Of a stretch of 64,000 nucleotides of DNA, positions 52,726-61,179 are shown piece by piece (the first letter of the stretch is position 1; each line of letters starts with the position of its first letter). Both the position numbers and the translations under genes were made by a program. The notes below the pieces were generated by a model, which saw nothing but the letters and a program-made list of their open reading frames with translations, did no database searches and was not told the origin of the DNA. Source of the stretch: Bog-756 sp963745955. GTDB lineage: Bacteria; Actinomycetota; Acidimicrobiia; Acidimicrobiales; RAAP-2. The DNA lies in contig CAVUZI010000011.1 in assembly GCA_963745955.1 (NCBI GenBank), positions 558,001 through 622,000 on the forward strand, written 5' to 3'.

Positions 52726-53049
52726 ATGTGGAGATTCGCATTTCGCTCGTTCATCGCAGTCGTGGCATCGGCCTGCGGTTCCACAGTGGCTACCACCACG
52801 ACATCGACCACGCCGTCGGTCTCAATTCCCATTGGATGGAACGATTCCTACGGCAAAGCAAAACCGGTCCCGCCCAGTTGGACTATTGCCTCGCAGGGAG
52901 GGTGTGCGAATGGTTCAGCAGCGGGGTTTTTGGGTGAGGTTCTCCAAAGTCGCTGCGCAACTGTCCAGAGGGGGCAAATAGCATCGTCGTCTCTGGCCTT
53001 TCATCAGGAGATGCGCAGGGTCTCTCGTTATGCCCGGCTGTCAGGATGA
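52726..53049 (+). CDS. small secreted, Thr-rich hypothetical protein
   Basis: The 107-residue frame begins with a signal-like stretch (MWRFAFRSFIAVVASACGS) with a lipobox-like VASAC, giving a possible lipid-attached Cys, then a Thr-rich linker (TTTTSTTPS) and a domain with two more Cys. It has lower GC content than its neighbours and no family match. Its neighbours are damaged island genes. A short open frame follows at 53046-53222 (58 codons), for which I see no support. Confidence 0.4.
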   Translation: MWRFAFRSFIAVVASACGSTVATTTTSTTPSVSIPIGWNDSYGKAKPVPPSWTIASQGGCANGSAAGFLGEVLQSRCATVQRGQIASSSLAFHQEMRRVSRYARLSG

Positions 53050-53244
53050 ACGAACTGACGGTTCATATCCTGCCGTGCGGCGCCAGCAGCGACAGGGGCA
53101 TCGTTCAGTACCTGGTCCCTTCGTTGGGGATCGAGGCATGGGGTACGGGATCCGGTGGTGAGAATGTCACCGGGACGGGAACGAACACAGTCGTGGGTCG
53201 GGCCCTCCACACGCTCCGGTAAGGGGTGATGCTGAAATTCGGTC

Positions 53245-53770
53245 ACCGCTCCAGCACCCAAGGATCGCATCGGCCATGGTCACCGCCGCTTCTCCCGAAC
53301 TGGTTGCTGGCTGGCCGAACTGACGGGAAGTCCCGAAGTGTCAACCAGAAGGACCTTCCAACCCTGCGTACGACCATGGATCCGTCGGTGGTTTGGAATG
53401 CACCCTGACCGAGCCCTTGGATTGACCGAGCGTGGCCCAGCTGGTGGGCGAGCTGGACGAAGGTAGGCGCTCGTCTGAGCCCAGAATTCCCAGAGCTCCT
53501 TGATCGACAGCACCATCGACCCGGTTGGGTAGCCGTACCGGGCATGAGTAAAGGTGGTCAGCCCAAGTTGGGGCGGACACTTTGCCCTGCACCCCGATCG
53601 CAGAGTCGATGTCCTGGATGGCCTCGAATCTGCAGACCATGTTGGCGATGGTGGATGGCGTCGGGCCCGCAGGAAGCGGCGCCTCAGTTGTGGGACTCAC
53701 CACCGCTCCCACCGCTACAAGCGGTGGCCAAGACGGCGAGGGGGAGCCCAACGTGAGAATCCGGGAGTTG
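53245..53770 (-). pseudogene. secreted protein remnant, frameshifted
   Basis: Three frames on the minus strand combine into one plausible protein. It begins with a short signal-like stretch and a Thr/Pro linker, then CRFEAIQDIDSAIGV and APTWADHLYSC with two Cys. After a shift comes MVLSIKELWEFW, then QGLGQGAFQTTDGSMVV, then WKVLLVDTSGLP. The pattern DHLYSC ... LSIKEL ... LGQGAF ... VLLVD looks like a conserved small secreted or lipoprotein family of actinobacteria. That resemblance is from memory of such proteins and not confirmed. At least two indels. Borders approximate; it follows the copper ATPase genes on the same strand. Confidence 0.45.
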
Positions 53771-53872
53771 GCTCCTACTGGCACCCTCCCCGTATGCAGT
53801 CCTCCTCGCAATGGGGACGAAGCGGGCCGGAATGTGTCCCTGGATCTCATGCGATTCTTTGCAGGTCGATAG

Positions 53873-56152
53873 TCAGTTCTGCCGGAATTTCGCCTGTGAT
53901 CGAACTGGGCGGGAACAGAGAAGTGACGCAGTCGGGCGCTGTTCCAGACGACAAAGGCGGACGAAAAGGCCGTGGCCGCACCGGCAATGAGCGGATTCAA
54001 GAATCCGCAGGCAGCGAGTGGGATAGCGGCGACGTTGTAGCCGAAAGCCCACGCCAGGTTGCCTCGGATCGTCTTCAGGGTCCGCCGGGCCAGGCCGATG
54101 GCGGACAGCGACGACCCGCAAGTCGTCTCTCACGATGATGAGATCGGCAGCGTTGATGGCGACATCGATTCGGGAGACGAGGCGAGGGCGAGGTCAGCTG
54201 CAACCAGGCCCGGTCCGTCATTGACCCCGTCTCCGACCATGGCCACCGAACGGCCCTCATCTTGGAGACGACGTACTGAGATCGACTTTCTCCACGGGAA
54301 GCGCCTACGGCTGCGACATCCGAAATCCGACTCCCGCCGCTGGAGTTCTGCGCCGTTGCCTGTGCTGCTCCCCAGTGACGAGAATGCAGTGCAACCCCAT
54401 CGCCTGAAGCTCGGCCGGCCGCATCTCTGGCGGAGGGTCGGACAGGGTAAGCCACCGCGATGGCACCGAGGAACGATGCCGTCACAGCCGACAGAGTACT
54501 GCAGTGTTTCCCCAGCGCCTCCCGCACTCTGAACAACGAGCAGCGAGCTGACCAGGAAACGGGGACTGCGGACAGGGCAGGAGTTCCGGACGCCCGACCG
54601 TGATCCATCGACCATCGACAACGCCGCTGGCTCCCAACCCGGGCAGTGCAACGAAGTCCTCCACGACGGGAAGCACGCCTAGTTCGCTCCTGGCTTGGGT
54701 AACAATGGCACGAGCTACCAGGTGCTCGGATGCCTGCTCCAGCGCCCCGGCGAACGTAGGCAGCTCCGATCGAGCTACCCCTGGAGCACCCGCCACATCT
54801 GACACTGCCATATTCCCTTCGGTGATGGTTCCCGTCTTGTCCAGCACGACAGTGTCGACCAGTCGGGACACTTCGAGCGTTTGGTAGCCCTTAAAGAAGA
54901 TTCCGAAGCTGGCACCACGACCGGTAGCAACCAGGAAGGCCGTCGGCGTGGCCAATCCCAGTGCACAGGGACAAGCGATGATCAACACCGAAAGAGCAGC
55001 GTCAACGCCTCTTCCTGGATCCACCGACTAGCAGCCAGGCGACCAGCGTGACCATCGAGATCGCTATCACAGCCGGCACAAAGACACTCGCAATGCGATC
55101 GGCGAGCCGTTGGACCCCTGCCTTCTCGTTTTGTGCGCCTCGACCGGTCGGACCATCTGGGCGAGCTGGGTCTCGCTTCCACCTTCGTCGCACGGACCAC
55201 AAGGCGACCGCCGAGGGCAATCGTTCCACCGATCACTTGGTCGCCTGGAATGACATCCAACGGGAGCGACTCGCCGGTCATCACGCTTCGATCGATCCCC
55301 GCCCGACCCCCCACCACTTCACCATCGGTGGCAACGGTCTCCCCGGGTCGCACAACGAACTGATCCCCGACGACGAGTTGACTGGTAGGTATCCTGCGTT
55401 CATCGCCAGCGAGATCGATAACGGTCACGGCTCGGGCACCAACCTCTGCGAGCGATCGCAGGGCGTTTCCAGTGCGCCGCCTCGACCACGCCTCGAAGTA
55501 CCGTCCAGCGAGCAGAAAGGTCGTCACCCCTGCCGCGACGTCGAGGTAGATGCACCACCTCCGTGGCGAAAGATCACATCGACTGCCGGCTGACAGTTCG
55601 GCTGGTGTCCTGCCAGAACATGGCGTACAGCGACCAGCCCGTGGCCGACAGAATTCCCAGGGACACCAAGGTGTCCATAGTCGAGGACCCGTGGCGTGCA
55701 CCACGAAAGGCTGCGCTGTAGAACGGCCAGGCGGCCCAGGTCAGGACTGGTGTCGCAAGGGCGACCATCAACCACTGCCAGCCCGGAAACCGGGTGACCG
55801 GGATCAGCGAGAAAATGAGTGACAGGTCGCACAGCGGCATGAACAGGAGTGCAGCGACGAGCAACCTGCGACCCAGGGAGTGAACCCGACGATCCACCTC
55901 ATCTACCTCGGCTAGAAGTGAGCCATCCTCGACGGGTTCGGCGGCATAGCCGGCAGCCTCTACCGCATGGACCAACACGGCAATCGATGTATCCGCAGGC
56001 ATGGCCACCGTGGCTCGCTCGGATGCGAAGTTGACGCTGGCCTCAACGCCATCGATCTCATTGAGTCGGCGCTGGATGAGGGCGGCGCGGCCCCACAGGT
56101 CATTCCGCCGATGAGAGAGCGACACCTTGGTGGGCTCCAACGCGCTCACCAC
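53873..56152 (-). pseudogene. copA: copper-type P1B ATPase, many frameshifts
   Basis: All P1B-ATPase motifs are present in order but in several frames: an N-terminal heavy-metal domain (its GMTC appears only in a neighbouring frame), a TGES actuator loop (RSVMTGESLPLD), the metal-binding CPC in IACPCALGLATP, the phosphorylation site LDKTGTITEGN, GDGVNDGP and the final MNPLIAGAATAFSS helix. The CPC motif means Cu(I) or Ag(I) export. At least five indels are needed. In the heavy-metal domain an extra base near 56113 and a missing base near 56093 cancel out. A BlaI/CopY-like regulator gene lies just upstream. Either a decayed gene or a poorly sequenced one. Confidence 0.85.
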
Positions 56153-56173
56153 GGTGCGCCCGCTCGGTGCACC

Positions 56174-56611
56174 TTACACTCGCGCTTTGCGTTGGAGTCG
56201 GTTCAACGCCCGACGCAGAGCTGATGCTTCCGAGTCGGAGAGTCCCTCCACGAAGCAGGACAAGGCGGCATCGGGATCGCCGTCCTCGCCCAGCGCCTTG
56301 CGCATGAGGACCGCGGTGTGGGCGCCCTTGCTGCCGACGACGGCAAAGCGAATCGTCCGACCGTCCATCCTTCGCTTGAGCATTCCCTTGTGCACGAGAC
56401 GGTCGAGGACCGTGGCCACCGTCGTATAGGCGTAGTCGGGAAGCTCACCGGCGACGTCCCGCACGGAGACCTCGCGATCTTCCGACTCCCAGAGGATCTC
56501 CATCACCCGTCGCTCCAGTTCTCCGAGCCTGGCGACACCGCACTTACAGTCGTCACAACCACAAGGGTCGCACGAGCACATCGGATTGGCACATCCTGAG
56601 CTCGTACTCAT
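56174..56611 (-). CDS. BlaI/MecI/CopY-type repressor with N-terminal metallothionein-like Cys cluster
   Basis: The intact 145-residue protein starts with a Cys-rich extension: CANPMCSCDPCGCDDCKCG holds seven or eight Cys in CxC and CxxC spacings, like a metal-thiolate cluster. It is followed by a BlaI/MecI/CopY winged-helix domain (RLGELERRVMEILWESED, VRDVAGELPDYAYTTVATVLDRLVHKGML). It should repress nearby copper genes and sense metal by the Cys cluster; a protease-cleaved BlaI type is less likely because no BlaR1 is nearby. The ATG at 56611 has a near-consensus AAAGGAGGTG site. It is followed by copA and preceded by a DUF5134-like gene, all leftward. Confidence 0.85.
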   Translation of the reverse strand: MSTSSGCANPMCSCDPCGCDDCKCGVARLGELERRVMEILWESEDREVSVRDVAGELPDYAYTTVATVLDRLVHKGMLKRRMDGRTIRFAVVGSKGAHTAVLMRKALGEDGDPDAALSCFVEGLSDSEASALRRALNRLQRKARV

Positions 56612-56653
56612 TGGAGTTGATCCACCTCCTTTCAGACCACTGTCATGGATCTC

Positions 56654-56673
56654 GACTAGCCTGGATTCTAGTC
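56654..56673. promoter_or_regulatory. GACTAG-N8-CTAGTC operator-like repeat
   Basis: Perfect 6-base arms spaced by 8 bases, about 43 bases upstream of the BlaI/CopY-like gene start. The ACTAG/CTAGT half-site resembles that of the palindrome at 58514-58534, suggesting that both are sites for this regulator. Confidence 0.55.
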
Positions 56674-56754
56674 CTCCACAGCCGCCCGGGCCTTGGCATC
56701 GAGACTACGAGCGGAGTCTTCCGGCGGCATGCACCAGGTCGGGTAGCCCAGCTC

Positions 56755-57426
56755 CTAGGTCATCAGCAACAGCATGAAGCCCATGGCGACACACATGACG
56801 ACGTGGCTCAGGTCCACCAGCCACGGCGTGGCGACGATCCCGTCGAGGGCAAGGGCGGCGCCGGCCCCCCCTCCGGGTCGAACTCCGGAGATCCGATCCT
56901 GTCGCACCGACCATGGCGTAGGCCGGAGCGTGGCTTCCGAAGTGGGACGCGCCCTTGTTCGGAGAGGCCAGCGTGAATATGGCCGAGGCGAAGAGGATGA
57001 ACGCCACCACGAAGGCCACCCCGGGATCAAGCCTTGGCCCCGTCGACGACGCCGACATCGACATCGCCCCAGCAGGACGCCCCCATGGGGAACCAGTACA
57101 TCAGCAGCATGGCGAAGTTCATGACGGCGTGGATCAGGGCGTGGGGAAGGTGGAGACCGTACGTCCGGACTGATTGGATGCTCTCCACCAGGAACCAGAT
57201 CAGCAGAATGCCGAAGATGATCTCCCAGACGGCGCTGCGCCCGAAGGCCCACTGACCGACGAACATGCCGGCCATGGCCACCCCCATGAAGATGTGGGAG
57301 ATCTCGACGTCCCGGCCGGCGGGTCGGTGTGGTCGGCCACCGAAAGGATCAGCAGGTGAGGCAATAGGCGGCGACGGCGAGCATCAGTACGCCGAACAGG
57401 TAGTACAGCCACGAAGGGGTTGACAT
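56755..57426 (-). pseudogene. DUF5134-like membrane protein, frameshifted
   Basis: Parts in different frames make a five- or six-helix protein: an N-terminal MSTPSWLYYLFGVLML, then HIFMGVAMAGMFVGQWAFG, EIIFGILLIWFLVESIQS, HALIHAVMNFAMLLMYWFPMG, and finally a VVMCVAMGFMLLLM helix ending at 56755. The conserved His and Met residues (HxxMGVAM, HVVMCVAMG) are those of actinobacterial DUF5134 proteins, which occur in copper-related loci, and suggest copper binding. The ATG at 57426 overlaps the region just after the upstream gene stop. At least two frameshifts, with a total length divisible by 3. The name is a family resemblance, not a proven function. Confidence 0.6.
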
Positions 57427-57438
57427 GGCCATGGCGGA

Positions 57439-58459
57439 TCAGGCCTCCCTTGCCGCGGTCACCGAGAGCCGGGTCGCTGCCTCCGCCGCTCGTTCGGGCG
57501 GTCGCCAGCGGCCAGTAGATCAAGGCCAGCAGAATCACCAGTAGGCCGGAGTTCGGGTCGGTGGCGCTCGCCGGCCAGGATTCCGCCGAAGTTCTGGACG
57601 GCCACCCAGATGAGCGCAAACACCACGATGGCCAGAACCACCGTCGAACTGGGCGACCTGTGGGGGGGCGAACACCCCTGCGGCCACGATGACGCACACG
57701 ATGGCCAGCAGGATGGCCATCGTCGTCCCGTGGTGGAGGAAGAGCGATTCAGAGGACCGATCGATGTGGGCCAGCCATCCCGGCTGCCCGTTGTTGAGGC
57801 CGGCCACCAGGTCGTGCAGGGCCTGGGGCGAGCGCCCCGAGCCGACCAACGACAAGATGGCCAAGACCCCCCACACCACAACCCAGATGGCCTTGGCCGC
57901 CGTCACCCCGACCGTGCGGGCGGCGACGAAGGGCTTGTCGGAACCGTCGCTCGGCCACAGCAGCACGGCAAGGACTGCGTAGAAGAGCACGCCGCCGGGT
58001 CCGCCGCCGAAAGGGGTGGCTCCGCCCTGGAAGATCTCACCGGCGGCCTCGCCGAACCACCAGACCCCGATGGACCAGACGATGGAGAGCGCCAGAGCCG
58101 GCTTGCATGTTCGCTTGTAGACGATCCCGAAGGCAATGAGGAACTGGATCGAGGCAAAGATCGTATTGCTCAGGATCGGATGGTGGTAGACGTTCGAGGC
58201 GTTCCAGGTAACCGGTGCCGTGAACGATGACGGGGTTTCCCGAGGCAAGCCCGGTCAGCATCCCGCTGAACCCACTGGACCCACGGGTGAACATGAAGGG
58301 CTGGAGCTGCAGTGCCGCATCCAGCAGCCACACCGTGGCCAAAACCAGTCGAAAGGTCCGCTGCAGGTCCCTGGGCGGCAGGCTGGCGGCTCGAACCGTC
58401 CGTCTGCTGGTCGCCACGGGTACCCGTTCGGCGCTGTCTTTCACTTTGGCAACGGTCAT
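57439..58459 (-). CDS. polytopic membrane protein, paralogue of the oxidase-locus protein at 16073, frameshifted
   Basis: The restored protein is about 340 residues with roughly seven helices. Shared segments with the gene at 16073-17309 are a first helix with LATVWLLDAALQLQ, then WWFGEAAGEIFQGGA and a GGPGGVLFYAVLAVLL stretch. The end, in another frame, is LLVILLALIYWPLA, then a stop at 57439. Two or three indels are present (near 58200 and 57620), giving a 3n+1 length. The ATG at 58459 lies downstream of an 8-bp-arm palindrome. The function is unknown; both copies stand by copper-handling genes, so copper uptake or oxidase assembly is the natural guess. Confidence 0.6.
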
Positions 58460-58513
58460 CCCCACCCGCTTTCTAAGGATGATTTTTTTCGGTTGTTACG
58501 ACAGCTCGTCGTA

Positions 58514-58534
58514 CTTACTACCACTAGTAGTAAG
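58514..58534. promoter_or_regulatory. operator palindrome CTTACTAC-CACTA-GTAGTAAG
   Basis: Perfect 8-base arms with a 5-base centre, about 55 bases upstream of the membrane protein start at 58459. The TAC...GTA half-sites are of the BlaI/CopY type, and a BlaI/CopY-like gene lies in the same leftward series. Confidence 0.65.
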
Positions 58535-58663
58535 GGGGAACAACTGCACTCGCTGTGGAACCAAAAAGGGCTGGTCGATTCCCGGGACAACCCATCGGTG
58601 ACAGTCTGAATCCACCTCTCACCGACCCGTCTCCCACTGGTAAGCCTTCGCCATTCCAGTTGT

Positions 58664-58682
58664 AATGAGAATCAGTCTCATT
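58664..58682. promoter_or_regulatory. Fur/Zur-box-like repeat AATGAGA-ATCAG-TCTCATT
   Basis: Perfect 7-base arms separated by 5 bases, with the 7-1-7 TGAGAAT-type layout of Fur-family boxes. No intact gene begins close by on either strand, so it may be a leftover of a lost metal-regulated gene. Confidence 0.5.
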
Positions 58683-58808
58683 CCAGATGGCTGACCCCGA
58701 CGACTCGACACCTGACGAACAAGGATTCCGGTGCTGAAAACGAATACGCACACGTCCTCGGTCAGATCGGAGGTCGGTACGTCTCGGTATCGTCCATCCG
58801 CGACAATC

Positions 58809-58918
58809 CGAGTTGATGCCGCCACCGTTGCCGGTTGCGGTGTTTCGGTTGATGGAGGTGTTACTGATCGTGCCGGTCGAAGAGAGGAAGCCGAAGTTGT
58901 ACACACCGCCGGGTGTCC
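58809..58918 (-). pseudogene. fragment of a beta-helix repeat protein
   Basis: A short minus-strand frame reads GGVYNFGFLSSTG, then SNTSINRNTATGNGGGI. The N-x-(T/S) ladder ending in GGGI is typical of right-handed beta-helix or polymorphic repeat surface proteins. Only about 36 residues match; both ends run into unrelated sequence, so it is a remnant at best. Confidence 0.35.
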
Positions 58919-58996
58919 ACTGACACGCTCGCGTCAGCAAGCACCTGCAACCCGAGCGGCCGGATAACACGCCCCCGGCCGGTGATTTGCGGCCAC

Positions 58997-59320
58997 CTAT
59001 CCTGGATCTCGTCCCAGCTCGGCTCGGGCCTGCGGCGCCACATTCGAGTGCGGAAACGGCTGATCCGGAACTTCCAACCCTAGAGCCGAACAGATCGGCG
59101 CCCAGCCATCTTCGGGTCGCCACTCGAGGAATCGGTCCACCGGAGCGGTGTCCTCACCCGCTCGTTGTGAGCGAGATAGGCCCCTCGGGGATCCTTGTCC
59201 TGCCAGTTGGGAGAGTGCCGACATCATCCCCCGCGCCATCCTGGTCGAACCGTTCTCGTGCGCGTCAGGAACGAAATAGGCATTCGCCATCGCAGAGAAG
59301 TCGGTGGACGCGTCTTCCAC
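58997..59320 (-). pseudogene. sulfotransferase-like C-terminal fragment
   Basis: The frame contains FLEWRPEDGWAPICSALG and EVPDQPFPHSN, which resemble the C-terminal part of P-loop sulfotransferases of the type with a PxxPFPHxN ending. The 5' PAPS-binding site is not found in any frame upstream, so this is a fragment. It is damaged and near the right end of the island. Confidence 0.4.
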
Positions 59321-59725
59321 CAGGCATCGGTACCGCCGGGCGGTAGGGCCAGGGCATCAGGAAGTCGGAGCCAATTCCTCGCGAACGGAGCCGCCGCCGA
59401 CGGACGGGCTCGATACCCGGTCAAGGAAGGTGACCCGCTGGAAGGGGATCGCCATAGGCGTCACCCCACGCACCGGGGATCCTGGCGTTCGCGGACCTGG
59501 GCAGGTGATCACGGCCCGCCCAACAGGAGTCCGGCGCTCCTCAGCGAGTCGTTCCCCTCGACCGAGGCCAGCAGCTACTCCCGGGTGACACGTCCGTCCT
59601 TCCGCCGAAGCCGGCGCCACGTTAGCGTCTGCAGCCGGTGCGAGTCAGAAGAGAAGCCCTGCCCGACGCTGAATGGACGGCCACGGCCTCAAATCACCAT
59701 CGGTTGTTCCGCCGGGATCAGCTGG
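59321..59725. other. stretch without a supportable gene
   Basis: About 400 bases with short open frames on both strands, none carrying a recognisable domain. It joins the damaged island to the intact winged-helix gene. Parts may belong to the lost N-terminal half of the sulfotransferase-like gene. Confidence 0.4.
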
Positions 59726-60088
59726 TCAAAGCCTGGATGTGCCAGTGCCCTCCCCGGCCACGGAGACTCCGGTCGGGACCAAGAGGGCCTGCAACGCCCG
59801 GGTGTAGGTCTCCAACGCGGCCCGGCCGACGGTGGTGAGCCGTACCGAGGTGCTCTGCCCATTGCGGTGGCTGACCTTCTGCAGCTCGACATAGCCACCC
59901 TGCTCGAGCTTGCGGAGGTGGGTGACAAGGTTTCCCGGCGTGAGGCAGAGCAGCTCCTGCAGACGCGGGAACGTGAGACTGTCCCCCTCGGCAAGGGCGC
60001 TCAGCGTGACGACCAGTTTGAGCCGGACCGGCGCATGGATCAACGGATCCAGCTCGCTCTCAGCGGGTAGTGGATCGGGAGCCGTCAC
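59726..60088 (-). CDS. winged-helix transcriptional regulator (HTH_34/MarR-like)
   Basis: The 120-residue protein starts at a GTG that overlaps the stop codon of the upstream membrane protein gene (GTGA). It is a winged-helix domain: DPLIHAPVRLKLVVTLSAL, then LTFPRLQELLCLTPGNLVTHLRKLEQGGYVELQK, and a wing with STSVRLTTVGRAAL. This type acts as a dimeric repressor of its own operon. The membrane protein encoded with it may be the regulated or sensing partner. A 41-bp dyad upstream of the pair is the likely binding site. Confidence 0.85.
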   Translation of the reverse strand: MTAPDPLPAESELDPLIHAPVRLKLVVTLSALAEGDSLTFPRLQELLCLTPGNLVTHLRKLEQGGYVELQKVSHRNGQSTSVRLTTVGRAALETYTRALQALLVPTGVSVAGEGTGTSRL

Positions 60089-60712
60089 GACTGCCTCGTA
60101 TGCGCTTCGAACAGGGCCGCCACCAGCAGGCCTCCGCCACCGGCGATGGCCAGGACCAGATCGAATGTCACAGCTCCGAAGAACATGGCGACCCCGGCGA
60201 CCAGAGCCAGCCAGGCACCGATGGCGAACATGGTCCGGTCGTTCCAAAGAGCGCCACTCGTGAGGTACATGATGCTGACGACGAATGCGGGGCCCGCTGA
60301 GGCGAAGAGCCCGATCACCGCGTCGGAGGCACCGGCATGGCCGAGTCCGCCGATGATGAAGAAGAGGAGGATGAAACTCATCGTCCACGCCCACCCGTAC
60401 AGTCTTCCCGAGCTGGACGACAAGCCGGCCACTCCATGCATAGCCCGCTGAATGGTCGCGACGGAGACTGGCCAGCGCGACTGCGAGGCACGCCCCCAGC
60501 ACAACAAATGCCCAGACCGCAGGGGTGCGGTAGGTGCGATGCCCGTGAACGGACAGCCAGAGGATGCCGTAACCGATCAGCCACGCCATCCCCCATGCCC
60601 CGTACAGCAAGGCGCCGTTGACCTGCAGCGCACGCTTGGTCCGCTTTCGGGTCTCAGCGATGAGGTCTAATGCCGCCCCGGGATCGAGCCGCTCTGATTC
60701 CGTTGATCCCAT
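60085..60712 (-). CDS. multi-helix membrane protein paired with the winged-helix regulator, one frameshift
   Basis: A membrane protein of about 208 residues with four to six helices. The N-terminal frame has MGSTESERLDPG, a short basic segment (ETRKRTKRAL) and a helix GAWGMAWLIGYGILWL. After a shift near 60465 the second frame gives MSFILLFFIIGGLG, MYLTSGALWNDRTMFAIGAW and VAMFFGAVTFDLVLAIAGGGGLL. The length 628 is 3n+1. Similar membrane proteins accompany winged-helix regulators in actinobacteria. The ATG at 60712 has a GGAGG site about 8 bases upstream. No transport or enzymatic motif is seen. Confidence 0.65.
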
Positions 60713-60728
60713 ATCGATGCCTCCGAGT

Positions 60729-60769
60729 ACTTTGTACTGCAAACTACCTCAGTTTGCACCACAAAGTAA
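60729..60769. promoter_or_regulatory. 41-bp nested dyad upstream of the regulator pair
   Basis: TACTTTGT-(3)-GCAAACT-(5)-AGTTTGC-(3)-ACAAAGTA: two nested inverted repeats with perfect 8- and 7-base arms, broken only at the 3-base spacers. It covers the promoter position of the leftward membrane/regulator operon and the last codons of the gene ending at 60744. It is a strong candidate operator. Confidence 0.7.
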
Positions 60770-61094
60770 GAGAGGTCAACGGGTCATGGGCACAGAAGAC
60801 CTCGGAGACGAACTCGTCGAGGATCTCGATGGCACGCTCAGGCACCTCGACAACGAGGACGGGCCCATCTGCCCGAATGGCGATGGCGAACGAGAAGAAC
60901 GGGCAGCACGCAGCCTCACGCTGGGCCAGCCTGACCACGGAGGCAACCTCGGAGTCAGGAACCAGACTGAGTTCAAGACGATTCGGCGATGGACGCTCGC
61001 CACGTTCGACGACACGATCCAACAACTCCTGCCATTCGCCGAGCTGCGACCTCACCTCACTCGGCTCGAGCGTGCAAGCGATCGGGATCTCCAT
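60744..61094 (-). CDS. small CCPFF-motif protein of unknown function
   Basis: The 116-residue protein begins MEIPIACTLEPSEV and includes an EAACCPFFSFAIAI segment with vicinal Cys, then a C-terminal strand and helix ending CKLR. A vicinal Cys pair followed by PFF is a recurrent motif of small actinobacterial proteins of unknown role; metal or redox function is a guess. The ATG at 61094 is chosen. Its last codons lie in the dyad at 60729, and an SDR gene is upstream on the same strand with about 85 bases between. Confidence 0.7.
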   Translation of the reverse strand: MEIPIACTLEPSEVRSQLGEWQELLDRVVERGERPSPNRLELSLVPDSEVASVVRLAQREAACCPFFSFAIAIRADGPVLVVEVPERAIEILDEFVSEVFCAHDPLTSLTLWCKLR

Positions 61095-61179
61095 CCATCG
61101 GAGTGTATGCCCGGCGCCGACAGAAGACGCTCCGGGGCGGCCGGGGCGGCCGCCTGCCTTCGTGAAGTGGGCACCTCCT

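Noticed and set aside
53046..53222. A 58-codon rightward frame after the small secreted protein
   Set aside because: No ribosome site, motif or conserved feature; it overlaps the end of the previous frame and lies in damaged sequence.
48727..59700. A duplicated tRNA 3' end as an attachment site pair for the island
   Set aside because: I looked for a second GTGGGTTCGATTCCCACC-like sequence across the island and found none in the window.
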